Shown here one piece after another: positions 14,372-21,512 of a stretch of DNA of 21,512 nt; the first letter of the stretch is position 1, and every line of letters starts with the position of its first letter. Location: the NCBI GenBank assembly GCA_964578835.1, contig CAZOEL010000101.1, positions 1 through 21,512 on the forward strand. The letters run 5' to 3'. The translations under genes and the position numbers were made by a program. The notes under the pieces were generated by a model. It saw only the letters and a list, made by a program, of their open reading frames with translations, was not told the origin of the DNA and did no database searches. The DNA is from CAZOEL01 sp964578835 (lineage in GTDB: Bacteria; Desulfobacterota; Syntrophobacteria; Syntrophobacterales; Syntrophobacteraceae).

Positions 14372-14385
14372 CGCCTCTTCAGGCG
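14372..14385 (-). promoter_or_regulatory. Small GC hairpin in the lipoprotein mRNA leader
   Basis: CGCCT-CTTC-AGGCG forms a perfect 5-base stem with a 4-base loop. It is located in the predicted untranslated leader of the lipoprotein mRNA, about 80 bases before its ATG. It may stabilise the leader; no regulatory role is shown. Confidence 0.3.
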
Positions 14386-14434
14386 TTTGAATCCCACCTC
14401 CTCTCTCAATCGAATAGATAAGTATTCACTTCCT

Positions 14435-14463
14435 ATTATTATCTACTCTACATATCCCTTCAA
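14435..14463 (-). promoter_or_regulatory. Candidate promoter for the small lipoprotein gene
   Basis: On the minus strand TTGAAG (14463-14458) and AATAAT (14440-14435) are separated by exactly 17 bases. The boxes match the consensus at four and five of six positions. Transcription would start near 14428, leaving a leader of about 130 bases that contains the hairpin at 14372-14385. Confidence 0.42.
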
Positions 14464-14503
14464 CAAATGCGATCAAAACGCTACCCCAGAACTTCTATAA
14501 AAT

Positions 14504-14531
14504 CAAGGGATTTTTTGATCTGTATCCCTTG
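14504..14531 (-). terminator. Candidate terminator after the L,D-transpeptidase gene
   Basis: CAAGGGAT (14504-14511) and ATCCCTTG (14524-14531) form a perfect 8-base stem with a 12-base loop. Reading on the minus strand it is followed by ATTTTAT. The U-tract is interrupted, so termination may be partial, and the lipoprotein promoter lies just beyond. Confidence 0.45.
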
Positions 14532-14569
14532 CCCCAATAGCTCTATCCATAGGGATCTACGCTCGTACT

Positions 14570-15517
14570 CTATTGCATGAGATCCACCATCTTGAGAGAA
14601 GTATCCCCGGGCAAATTTGTTACATCTGTCGGCACGCCGTTCTGGAGATTGACGGCCATCTGATATCTTTTCCTGTCCACTTGGGCGGCAAAAGGATATT
14701 GTTCCAGCTTCTGCGCAGCGTATTGCATGTAGTCGGGAATCTTGCGATATACGTCGGGGTGCGCCTCGACGAAAATCTGTCCGCCTCTTTTCCCGAGCTT
14801 GATCGGCTCATAGATGAGCTCAATTTTCGAGCCCATCGGAACTTGAGGAAATAATAGCCTGATATGCTCGGGGTAACACCTGATGCAGCCATGGCTCACA
14901 AGCCGTCCAACGCCCCAGGGCATGGCAGTGCCGTGAACGCCATAGGCTCCAGCAGAAAACTTCATCACGTACTCGCCCAAAGGGTTGTCCGGTCCGGGAG
15001 GCATCGAGGCCATCCCGTATTTCTCCTGAAGGGATGCGGGGATATACCATGTCGGCTTTTCTCGTTTTTCATTGATATGGAAGATGCCGAGCGGAGTCTC
15101 CCAGCCTTCGTCCCCAATCCCTATCGGATAAGTCTGGATGGAGCCCGAAGCCTTTTCAAAAAAATAAAGTCGCAGCTCAGGCACATTGATCACTATTTGC
15201 TCATGCTGGGAAGGGGGCGCGATCCAGAGAGTGGGAAGCGCGATCCGTTTTCCCTCGGGAGGAATCCATGCGTCCATCTTGGGGTAAAGAAGCTCCAGGT
15301 CGTTATAGCCCAAACCGTTGCGCCTTGCGATATCGAGCAGTGTGTCGTCTTTAACGATCTTGCACCAGGTGATGCCGCCAAATACCGTTTGATCCGGACT
15401 CCGGTAATTGTACCGTTTGAGCGTTGCCGTAAACTCTTCATCAGCTGAACAGGGGGCCTGGAGAAAAGCGATGCATGCCGCTGCTGCAAGCACTGCGCAA
15501 AGTCTTTGAATTCTCAT
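14570..15517 (-). CDS. L,D-transpeptidase (YkuD family) with LysM domain
   Basis: A 315-residue exported protein. A signal peptide (1-25) is followed by a LysM-like segment (about 52-95: CKIVKDDTLLDIARRNGLGYNDLELLYP), then the YkuD catalytic domain (about 106-240) with IVINVPELRLYFF, IGIGDEGWETPLGIF, HGTAMPWGVG (H195) and the active-site SHGCIRCYPE (H209, Cys211). This is the ErfK/YbiS/YcfS/YnhG type, which cross-links peptidoglycan or attaches Lpp-like lipoproteins to it; an Lpp-like gene lies next downstream. ATG 15517 has AGGAT upstream; a TTG three codons earlier is unlikely. A candidate promoter with a 10-base dyad stands in front, so it may be expressed independently of the genes upstream. 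Confidence 0.93.
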   Translation of the reverse strand: MRIQRLCAVLAAAACIAFLQAPCSADEEFTATLKRYNYRSPDQTVFGGITWCKIVKDDTLLDIARRNGLGYNDLELLYPKMDAWIPPEGKRIALPTLWIAPPSQHEQIVINVPELRLYFFEKASGSIQTYPIGIGDEGWETPLGIFHINEKREKPTWYIPASLQEKYGMASMPPGPDNPLGEYVMKFSAGAYGVHGTAMPWGVGRLVSHGCIRCYPEHIRLLFPQVPMGSKIELIYEPIKLGKRGGQIFVEAHPDVYRKIPDYMQYAAQKLEQYPFAAQVDRKRYQMAVNLQNGVPTDVTNLPGDTSLKMVDLMQ

Positions 15518-15552
15518 AAATGTCAATCCTATCTTCTTCTTAAATTGGCAAG

Positions 15553-15601
15553 CTTGATCTGAGCAGCGAGTACAATAGAGATTCCATTATTTCAGATCAA
15601 G
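15553..15601 (-). promoter_or_regulatory. Candidate promoter with flanking 10-base inverted repeat (operator-like)
   Basis: On the minus strand TTGATC (15600-15595) and TATTGT (15577-15572) form a promoter with a 17-base spacer, each box four of six. The perfect inverted repeat CTTGATCTGA (15553-15562) and TCAGATCAAG (15592-15601) brackets it: one arm covers the -35 box, the other lies just after the expected start point near 15565. This placement suits a repressor operator or an mRNA 5' structure. Confidence 0.5.
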
Positions 15602-15687
15602 AGAAATATTTTATTCTTCGCTAAGTTGTTGGGAAATAAAAGAGAATAGTGTTGCGATCATTGTTGGGCGGTTTTGAACAGCGCGCT

Positions 15688-16395
15688 TCACGAACTTGTG
15701 CGGAGACCGCGGTAGAGGTAGAAGAGCGCATCGTTTCGCCGGATCTGTTTCATCGAGAGCCTGTCCCAGACGACGCCCGTTTCGGGAGGCATCCGGTAAG
15801 AAGTCTTTCTAACTCCTCCAGGAGTAGCAATCCAATGCGCTCCGACGTCGAAATCGTCCATGGGAAGCGAGGGATGGATTTGATCCTCCTCAACGAAGGC
15901 GATGATTTGAGCTTCCTTGGAAACCCAGCCTAATTCTCTGAGAATGGCGTATTGGAGGTCCAAGTGGCCGGAGCCGTCTCCGAGCATCGATCCGTCTTCT
16001 CCTACTGCAAGCGCATCGGTGATGATGAGATCGATCTGGCGTTTAAGGCCCTCGGCAAAAGGAATCCTTTTGGCCAGTGGACTGTTTTGCCTCATTCGCA
16101 TGACCGCGATGCGCTTCCGTGGGGGGATCAAATCAGGATCGAGGAGCACAAATCCTTTTTGGAGGCCGGGTGTGGGTAGAGTGAGAAGCTTTCTATCTGT
16201 GAGAAGATTCAGACGCGCCTGCTGAAGAATCTGCGCAGGGGACACAAGCGCATTTTCAGCGGCCTGGTAGGATGGGAGCGCTCTGATCCTCTCGGCGGTT
16301 TTCCCAAAACCTGGCGACTGAGGGGCGCTGGCCTGCAAAGTCTCCTCCTCCCGGGAGAGAATGGATAGACGGAGCTTCTCCTTCGCTGACTGCAT
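15688..16395 (-). CDS. 5-formyltetrahydrofolate cyclo-ligase-family protein (MTHFS-like)
   Basis: A 235-residue member of the 5-formyl-THF cyclo-ligase superfamily. The central segment LNLLTDRKLLTLPTPGLQKGFVLLDP (62-87) and the loop AVGEDGSMLGDGSGHLDLQYAILRELG (130-156) match the variant subfamily in which the classical GxRLGYGGGYYDR motif is replaced by a 'G-x-G-x-G/D-x-D-LEYAIL' form. The classical enzyme converts 5-formyl-THF to 5,10-methenyl-THF using ATP; whether this subfamily does so is less certain. Its start lies 34 bases after uvrB, which suggests cotranscription. AAGGAAAGGG precedes the ATG. Confidence 0.8.
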   Translation of the reverse strand: MQSAKEKLRLSILSREEETLQASAPQSPGFGKTAERIRALPSYQAAENALVSPAQILQQARLNLLTDRKLLTLPTPGLQKGFVLLDPDLIPPRKRIAVMRMRQNSPLAKRIPFAEGLKRQIDLIITDALAVGEDGSMLGDGSGHLDLQYAILRELGWVSKEAQIIAFVEEDQIHPSLPMDDFDVGAHWIATPGGVRKTSYRMPPETGVVWDRLSMKQIRRNDALFYLYRGLRTSS

Positions 16396-16429
16396 AGACG
16401 CCCTTTCCTTAGAGCCCTTTGTCGGCCCT

Positions 16430-18436
16430 TTAGTCTTTGGTCAATAACTGCTGCTCGCGCAGTTTCTTGAGCTTATCTCTCAACGCTGCAGCTTTTTCGA
16501 ATTCCAAATGAGCCGCAGCTTCCTTCATTGCCTTTTCGAGCCGTTTTATCTGCTGATCCAAAGGGAGGCCGGAAGATACATCGAAAGGCTCCCGTGCTTC
16601 AAGTAAGAAATCGGCAGCCGTTGCCGGCTCCCGTTCTTTGTATTCGGCGAGGATATCCGGGATGTCTTTCAAGATGGATTGCGGGGTGATATGGTGCTCT
16701 TCATTGTAGGCAAGCTGAATCCGGCGGCGGCGTTCGGTCTCGTTCATCGCTCTTCGCATGGAATCGGTTATGCGGTTGGCGTAAAGAATGACTTTTCCGT
16801 TCACATTTCGCGCTGCTCTGCCCGCTGTTTGGATAAGAGATCTCTCCGAGCGTAGAAATCCCTCGTTGTCTGCGTCCAGAACCGCAACCAAGGATACCTC
16901 AGGAATATCGAGGCCTTCTCGAAGCAGGTTGATTCCGACCAGAACGTCGTATTCGCCGAGCCGCAGATCACGAACGATTTCGATGCGTTCTATTGTATTG
17001 ATATCCGAGTGCATATATCGCACCCGCACATTCAGTTCGGCGAGGTATTCCGTAAGGTCCTCGGCCATGCGCTTGGTCAGGGTTGTGACGAGGACCCTGT
17101 GGCCGGCGCTCACTTGTTTTCTGATCTCGCCAATGAGATCATCCACCTGAAAGTCGGCGGGACGAACTTCTATTTGCGGGTCCACGAGTCCCGTGGGGCG
17201 GATGATCTGCTCCACTACGCATCCGGAAGTCCTGGCTATCTCATAGGGACCGGGCGTTGCGGATACATATATGGCCTGCTGAACCCTCTGCTCGAACTCT
17301 TCGAAAGAGAGCGGGCGGTTATCGAGCGCGGATGGAAGTCTAAAGCCGTAGCGCACCAGGGTCTCTTTCCGCGCCTTGTCCCCACGATACATGCCGCCGA
17401 TTTGAGGGATCGTAATGTGGCTTTCGTCGATAAAGAGGAGCCAATCCGAAGGAATATAGGAAAGAAGCGTAGCAGGAGCCTCTCCAGTTTTGCGCCCATC
17501 GAGATGTCGCGAATAGTTTTCGATTCCGCTGCAGTAGCCGAGCTCCAGGAGCATTTCAATATCCAGACGGGTTCTCTCCTCGATCCGCTGAGCTTCGAGG
17601 AGCTTGCCCTCTCTGTAGAAAACCTCGAGAGACTCGGAGAGCTCCAGCTGGATAGCTTTGACCGCCCTCTCGAGATTGTCCCGGCTCGTTACGTAATGCG
17701 TTCCCGGATAAATAGCGATTTGGTCCAGCCTGCGCAGAGCTTTTCCGGTTAGCGGGTCCACCTCCTTGATCGCATCGATCTCGTCTCCAAAGAACTCCAC
17801 CCTGATGGCGCGATCTTCTTCATATGCGGGAAAGATCTCCAGAACGTCTCCGCGCGCTCTGAAAGTGCCGCGATGGAAATCCTCGTCGTTTCTCAAGTAC
17901 TGAATCTCCACAAGCTTTCTAAGCGCCTGCTCACGCGATATTTCCATGCCGGTTTGCAGCTGCAGCAGCATGTGGCGATAGGACTCGGGCGAGCCAAGGC
18001 CGTAGATGCAGGAAACGCTCGCCACGATGATGACATCCCTTCTTTCCAGAAGAGAGCGGGTGGCGGAATGGCGCATTTTATCGATGGTTTCATTAATGGA
18101 TGCGTCTTTGGCGATATAAGTGTCCGACTGGGGAACATAAGCCTCAGGTTGATAATAGTCGTAGTAGGATACGAAATACTCAACGGCGTTATCCGGAAAA
18201 AACGCTTTGAATTCCCCATACAGCTGAGCTGCGAGCGTCTTGTTGGGGGCAATGATCAGGGCAGGCTTCTGGACGCGGTTGATGACTTGAGCCATGGTGA
18301 ATGTCTTGCCCGAGCCGGTCACTCCGAGCAGCGTCTGTTCCTTAATCCCGGCTGATATGCTTTCGCATAACTTATCAATAGCTTGAGGCTGGTCTCCAGT
18401 GGGACCGAATTTGCTCGATATTGCAAATGATTTCAT
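16430..18436 (-). CDS. uvrB: Excinuclease ABC subunit B
   Basis: A full-length 668-residue UvrB, similar in length to E. coli UvrB (673). It has Walker A GVTGSGKT (38-45), the DNA-gripping beta-hairpin region YYDYYQPEAYVPQSDTYI (91-108), the helicase motif IDESH, the motif V/VI segment GINLLREGLDIPEVSLVAVLDAD with QTAGRAARN, and a C-terminal UVR domain (about 630-663) that contacts UvrC. With UvrA and UvrC it performs nucleotide excision repair. GGAGAA lies 12 bases before the ATG. A good sigma70 promoter lies about 125 bases upstream. I saw no LexA-type box near it, but the LexA site of this lineage is not known to me. Confidence 0.97.
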   Translation of the reverse strand: MKSFAISSKFGPTGDQPQAIDKLCESISAGIKEQTLLGVTGSGKTFTMAQVINRVQKPALIIAPNKTLAAQLYGEFKAFFPDNAVEYFVSYYDYYQPEAYVPQSDTYIAKDASINETIDKMRHSATRSLLERRDVIIVASVSCIYGLGSPESYRHMLLQLQTGMEISREQALRKLVEIQYLRNDEDFHRGTFRARGDVLEIFPAYEEDRAIRVEFFGDEIDAIKEVDPLTGKALRRLDQIAIYPGTHYVTSRDNLERAVKAIQLELSESLEVFYREGKLLEAQRIEERTRLDIEMLLELGYCSGIENYSRHLDGRKTGEAPATLLSYIPSDWLLFIDESHITIPQIGGMYRGDKARKETLVRYGFRLPSALDNRPLSFEEFEQRVQQAIYVSATPGPYEIARTSGCVVEQIIRPTGLVDPQIEVRPADFQVDDLIGEIRKQVSAGHRVLVTTLTKRMAEDLTEYLAELNVRVRYMHSDINTIERIEIVRDLRLGEYDVLVGINLLREGLDIPEVSLVAVLDADNEGFLRSERSLIQTAGRAARNVNGKVILYANRITDSMRRAMNETERRRRIQLAYNEEHHITPQSILKDIPDILAEYKEREPATAADFLLEAREPFDVSSGLPLDQQIKRLEKAMKEAAAHLEFEKAAALRDKLKKLREQQLLTKD

Positions 18437-18664
18437 CTATTCGGGCGTTTCTCCACGATATTCAAAAGATGTTGGATGCTTGATCCTGGATGTCGGATGA
18501 AAAGCGAGCAGCCTCGATCAAGGATCAGCATTGAGGCGGACTAATCGGCGCCGCGCCGGCGACCTTTTATTATAACCGGCGCTGCTGCAGGCGTCATTGG
18601 CTGCTGCTGAGCAATCCGAAGGATGTTGAGCGGAGAGAGCTCGAGCGCAAAAAAGAGTCAATGT
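18437..18664 (-). other. Intergenic leader of uvrB
   Basis: About 228 bases between the SPOR protein stop and uvrB. It contains the promoter at 18569-18597 and an imperfect long-range inverted pair TGATCCT / AGGATCA (around 18481 and 18521) that could fold the uvrB leader. No additional ORF with a ribosome-binding site was found. Confidence 0.5.
18569..18597 (-). promoter_or_regulatory. Sigma70-type promoter of uvrB
   Basis: On the minus strand ATGACG (18597-18592) and a perfect TATAAT (18574-18569) are separated by 17 bases. Transcription should begin near 18562, giving a leader of about 125 bases before uvrB. This is the best promoter match in the window. Confidence 0.65.
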
Positions 18665-19492
18665 TCATTGGCTTTCACGAATCACCAGGCCCTCCATGCG
18701 CTCCTTCTTATTGAAATCGGCCGCGAAGCGCAAAGCTTCTTCGCGATTCTTGAAAGAGCCGATAAGCACGCGGTTCCATCTGCCGCCTGCCTGAAGGTCG
18801 AGCGCTTCGATGCGTGGGGCGTAGCCTTTGGATTTGAGCTGCTCGATGAGTCGTTGAGCGCTGTCGGCATCCCGCAGCGAGCAAACCAGCAATGAAAACT
18901 GCTCTCCCGTATTCGAGGCGCGTCCCACATCGCGAGCGGGAGGGGCGGGCGCCGGTTTTTCAGGATCAGGAGCTACTTGCTCTCGGGGCTGAGCTTGACT
19001 GGTTGATGGGGGTGATGGCGATTTGGCTTTTTGATTGGAAGTCTGGACCGGGAGCTCTTTTATGGACGCCTTGGAGGGTGGAGCTGCGGAGGCTGCGGTC
19101 GGAGGGGCGGCCTCCGATTCTGCTTCGTCCATCCCCTGCTGAATGGCTGTAAGAGCTGCGGAGGCGTCTCTTTGAGTTAGATTCTTATAATAGCTCAGAG
19201 ATTTAAGGACTTTCTCCTCATCCCAAGTCTCTGCAATGTTTTCTGGAGGCGGAGACATTACTTTCCCCAAGCCCAAAAGGCGATAGATCTCAGCCTTTAT
19301 AGATGCGTCATCAATCTCGACAAGCGGAATGCCCCTTCCTATGAGGACGCCGAAAGCGAACATCCAGCAAAGGGAGAGAACCAGGCCGCAGCTATAGAAA
19401 GCCAGCCGCATCCTGCTCAGCTCGAAATGATAGCGCTTGGGAGCCTTGCCGTCGTTCTGAGTATGGAGCTCGTTTGCTTTAGAAGAAACCAT
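18665..19492 (-). CDS. SPOR-domain membrane protein
   Basis: A 275-residue bitopic protein: a short cytoplasmic N-terminus, one membrane helix (30-52), a region with charged and helical character (55-125), a long Pro/Ala/Ser-rich periplasmic spacer (about 128-195) and a C-terminal SPOR domain (about 197-272: EQFSLLVCSLRDADSAQRLIEQLKSKGY, RWNRVLIGSFKNREEALRFA). SPOR domains bind denuded peptidoglycan strands at the division septum, so a cell-division or envelope role is likely. I chose the ATG at 19492, preceded by GGAAAGAGACG, 25 bases after the argS stop. The argS-SPOR order is, from memory, common in Desulfobacterota. Confidence 0.88.
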   Translation of the reverse strand: MVSSKANELHTQNDGKAPKRYHFELSRMRLAFYSCGLVLSLCWMFAFGVLIGRGIPLVEIDDASIKAEIYRLLGLGKVMSPPPENIAETWDEEKVLKSLSYYKNLTQRDASAALTAIQQGMDEAESEAAPPTAASAAPPSKASIKELPVQTSNQKAKSPSPPSTSQAQPREQVAPDPEKPAPAPPARDVGRASNTGEQFSLLVCSLRDADSAQRLIEQLKSKGYAPRIEALDLQAGGRWNRVLIGSFKNREEALRFAADFNKKERMEGLVIRESQ

Positions 19493-19517
19493 CGTCTCTT
19501 TCCTGCTGCCTCGGGTT

Positions 19518-21200
19518 TTACATCTTTTCCGGAGCCGTAACGCCAAGCAGCTTCAGGGCATTGTGGATGACCTGGCGAATGGCGGCGGCAAGGTAAAGCC
19601 GGGCTTGCGTGGTCTCGACATCGTCGCTCAAAATGCGATGGCGATTATAGTAGCTGTGAAAGAGAGATACAAGCTCGTGGAGAAAATACGGTATGAAGTG
19701 AGGCTCCAGCATTCTTGCGCAATTGGCCACCACTTCGGGGTATTCGCTCAGAAGTTTGATGATGGCGAGCTCCTCGGGAAGCGTTAGCGCCCTGACGCCT
19801 TTAGCAATTCCCTCCTGAGAGAAATCGATCGCCACGCCTCTTTCCGCGGCCACTTCGAATACTCTGCAAAGTCTCGCATGAGCGTATTGAACATAGAAGA
19901 CCGGGTTGTCGTTGCTTTGCATTTTTGCGACTTCGAGATCGAAGTCGAGCGGGCTGTCGGTTCGACGCGTGAGGAAAATATATCTGGCCGCGTCTTTACC
20001 CACTTCGTCAATCACTTCTCGCAAAGTTACGAACTCTCCGGCGCGCGTGGACATGGCGACAGGCATTCCGCCTCTCAGAAGATTTACAAGTTGAACGAGG
20101 ATTATCCTCAAATCTGATCGATCCCGACCCAGCGCTTGGACCCCAGCAAGCATGCGATCTATGTAGCCGTGGTGATCTGCGCCCCATATGTCGATCACCA
20201 TATCGAAGCCGCGCCCGAATTTATTCTTGTGGTAGGCAAGATCGGCGGCAAAGTAGGTGCTGATCCCGTTTGCCCGGATCACAACCCTGTCTTTTTCATC
20301 CGAAAAAGCGGTGCTTCTGAACCACTTCGCTTCATCCTGATCGTAGACGAATCCGGCTTCTTCCAGTCTCTGGATGGTTTTGCGAATTTCGTCCCGGTCA
20401 TGCAGGCTTTGCTCGCTGAACCATTGGTCGAAGGACATGCCGAAGCCGGCCAGGTCTGCTTTTATGCCCGCCAGTATCTTGTCGCCGGCATAGCGGGTAA
20501 AAAACGGTAGCACCTCGTCCAGAGGAACGCGATGATAACGGTCTCCTGCTTCGCTCTGCAGTTCCCGGGCGAGATCTCGCATGTAATCGCCCTGGTAATG
20601 CCCTTCGGGAAATTCGACAGTCTCCCCCATAAGTTCCTGGTAGCGGTAAAAGAGGCTTCGTCCCAGAGTGTTCATCTGGTTTCCGGCATCGTTGATGTAA
20701 TATTCTCTTTCCACAGTGTAGCCGCATGAGCTCAAAATGTTGGCGACCACATCTCCAATGGCCGCGCCTCGCCCGTGACCTATGTGCAGGGGGCCCGTCG
20801 GATTTGCGCTCACGAACTCCACTTGAACCTTTTTCGCTTCCCCGATCTCCTGCCTGCCGTAGCTTGCCTGCTGACTAAGGATTTCCGACAGCACCTGATG
20901 CCAAGCATGGGGATGGATGAAGAAATTGATAAATCCGGGACCGGCAATCTCCGTTCGCTCTATGAACTGGTCGCAGCCTTTGATGTTCTGAACGATTTGT
21001 GAGGCGATTTCCCGCGGGTTGCGCTTGAGAATGCGCGTCAGGCCCAAAGCAGCATTGGTTGCATAGTCTCCATGTTGAGCTAGCTTGGGAATATCCAGTT
21101 CTATATCGACGCGGGGCGCATCCTGCTGACCCGCTGAAGTCAAAAGAGGGGAGATCGCATCGGTGAGCATCTCGATAAGTCGTTTTCGGACAAAGGCCAT
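19518..21200 (-). CDS. argS: Arginyl-tRNA synthetase
   Basis: A 560-residue class I synthetase, close to the usual length of 550-580. The N-terminal Add-1 domain has GPGFINFF (87-94), followed by the HIGH motif in SANPTGPLHIGHGRGAAIGD (131-150), WGADHHGYIDRM (class I active site), the KMSKS-equivalent MSTRAGEFVTL (the canonical lysines are absent, as in many ArgS) and a C-terminal DALR-type anticodon-binding domain (about 440-560). It charges tRNA-Arg. ATG 21200 has GAGGAT upstream; a longer frame to 21239 has no ribosome-binding site. It is the first gene of the minus-strand block. Confidence 0.97.
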   Translation of the reverse strand: MAFVRKRLIEMLTDAISPLLTSAGQQDAPRVDIELDIPKLAQHGDYATNAALGLTRILKRNPREIASQIVQNIKGCDQFIERTEIAGPGFINFFIHPHAWHQVLSEILSQQASYGRQEIGEAKKVQVEFVSANPTGPLHIGHGRGAAIGDVVANILSSCGYTVEREYYINDAGNQMNTLGRSLFYRYQELMGETVEFPEGHYQGDYMRDLARELQSEAGDRYHRVPLDEVLPFFTRYAGDKILAGIKADLAGFGMSFDQWFSEQSLHDRDEIRKTIQRLEEAGFVYDQDEAKWFRSTAFSDEKDRVVIRANGISTYFAADLAYHKNKFGRGFDMVIDIWGADHHGYIDRMLAGVQALGRDRSDLRIILVQLVNLLRGGMPVAMSTRAGEFVTLREVIDEVGKDAARYIFLTRRTDSPLDFDLEVAKMQSNDNPVFYVQYAHARLCRVFEVAAERGVAIDFSQEGIAKGVRALTLPEELAIIKLLSEYPEVVANCARMLEPHFIPYFLHELVSLFHSYYNRHRILSDDVETTQARLYLAAAIRQVIHNALKLLGVTAPEKM

Positions 21201-21357
21201 TTGGAGTATCCTCTTTATGTAACGAAAATTACGGAACACGGAAAAAATATCGCCGAAAAACGCTACTGTTTATATATCGGCGGCATGTTGCCGCGCAAGC
21301 TTATCGACGCCTGTAGCGAATAACCGAAAGCAATGAAAATATAAAGAGGAATTTTTT

Positions 21358-21462
21358 GTGTATGTCCGGGGAGTGAAGCTTGAGAAGCTCAAAGAAACCG
21401 GAAGGAAGGTGGATCTGGATGCCGCTCGCTCGAGCGGCATCCGCAAAGGGATGGAAGGCTAG
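21358..21462 (+). CDS. Possible short ORF, uncertain
   Basis: GTG at 21358 has AGAGGA seven bases upstream and opens a 34-codon frame (start VYVRGVKLEKLKETGRK...) that ends at TAG 21460-21462. The first half looks protein-like, but the second half is made by a perfect palindrome (21417-21442), and another frame stays open beyond it to the window edge (LHEGLRYGREPIVEKR). It could be a gene start disrupted by a palindrome, a leader peptide or chance. I do not recognise a family. Confidence 0.25.
   Translation: MYVRGVKLEKLKETGRKVDLDAARSSGIRKGMEG
21417..21442. repeat. Perfect 12-base palindrome
   Basis: GGATGCCGCTCG (21417-21428) and CGAGCGGCATCC (21431-21442) are exact reverse complements separated by CT. 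There is no U-tract on either side, so it is not a typical terminator. It lies inside the possible short ORF. Confidence 0.85.
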
Positions 21463-21512
21463 CGCTCCATGAAGGGCTGCGCTACGGGAGAGAACCGATC
21501 GTGGAAAAGCGG

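Noticed and set aside
14372..14400. tRNA-like 3' end (CTCTTCAGGCGTTTGAATCC followed by CACC)
   Set aside because: It resembles a variable arm plus T-arm, but the T-stem does not pair, no acceptor or anticodon arm lies upstream and no CCA follows.
18437..18664. LexA/SOS operator in front of uvrB
   Set aside because: No CTGT-N8-ACAG-type site or other convincing dyad overlaps the predicted promoter; the LexA motif of this lineage is not known to me, so this is not proof of absence.
21252..21280. Hairpin CGCCGA / TCGGCG with TATATA upstream of argS
   Set aside because: Only six paired bases with a long AT loop; the associated -35 match (TTGCGC) is too weak to call a promoter.

Overview
The window looks like chromosomal housekeeping DNA from a Gram-negative bacterium, most likely a Desulfobacterota (former Deltaproteobacteria) member near Syntrophobacter-type lineages. 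That placement is an inference. It rests on an Mla-type lipid transport operon, two outer-membrane-type lipoproteins, a SPOR-domain cell-envelope protein, a two-subunit-type pyruvate carboxylase/oxaloacetate decarboxylase alpha subunit with a small partner protein, and an NfeD-slipin pair. No phage, transposase, CRISPR array, rRNA or tRNA gene was recognised.

Layout. (1) 1-1052, plus strand: a repeat end, a leader of about 270 bases, a divergent MoaE-like gene and a small four-cysteine protein. A bidirectional terminator (1161-1187) separates these from the next block. (2) 3666-1212, minus strand: a 77-residue accessory protein, then a large biotin-dependent carboxyltransferase. (3) 3914-4020: a compact palindromic repeat with inverted ends; a related copy lies at the left edge of the window. 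(4) 11221-4016, minus strand: a long co-directional run of nitroreductase, MBL-fold hydrolase, lipoprotein, coaBC, uracil-DNA glycosylase, nfeD, slipin and a Rho_N/SAP-like small protein, with 8-base overlaps at coaBC/udg and slipin/Rho_N. (5) 11503-13963, plus strand: an Mla-type ABC operon (STAS, ATPase, permease, MCE protein), closed by a strong bidirectional terminator. (6) 14295-14035, minus strand: a small alanine-zipper lipoprotein. (7) 21200-14570, minus strand: argS, SPOR protein, uvrB, 5-formyl-THF cyclo-ligase-like gene and a LysM-L,D-transpeptidase. (8) 21240-21512: a region with a strong palindrome and an unclear short ORF.

How the genes work together. Much of the content concerns the cell envelope: Mla phospholipid traffic, the Lpp-like lipoprotein, the L,D-transpeptidase, the SPOR protein, and the NfeD protease with its slipin. 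The rest is central or cofactor metabolism (biotin-dependent carboxyl transfer, CoA synthesis, one-carbon folate, possibly molybdopterin) and DNA repair (UvrB, family 4 UDG).

Most striking observations. (a) A 513-base direct tandem duplication, in frame, sits inside the uracil-DNA glycosylase gene. It duplicates the start codon and ribosome-binding site, so an intact 262-residue enzyme can still be made from the internal copy; an assembly artefact must be excluded. (b) A 122-base REPIN/MITE-like element inside the N-terminal part of the lipoprotein ORF consists of two hairpins with perfectly complementary loops enclosed by 21-base inverted arms. (c) A second palindromic repeat family abuts the stop codon of the Rho_N gene. 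(d) A perfect 10-base dyad brackets the predicted promoter of the L,D-transpeptidase. I did not find a clearly new multi-gene defence or metabolic system.
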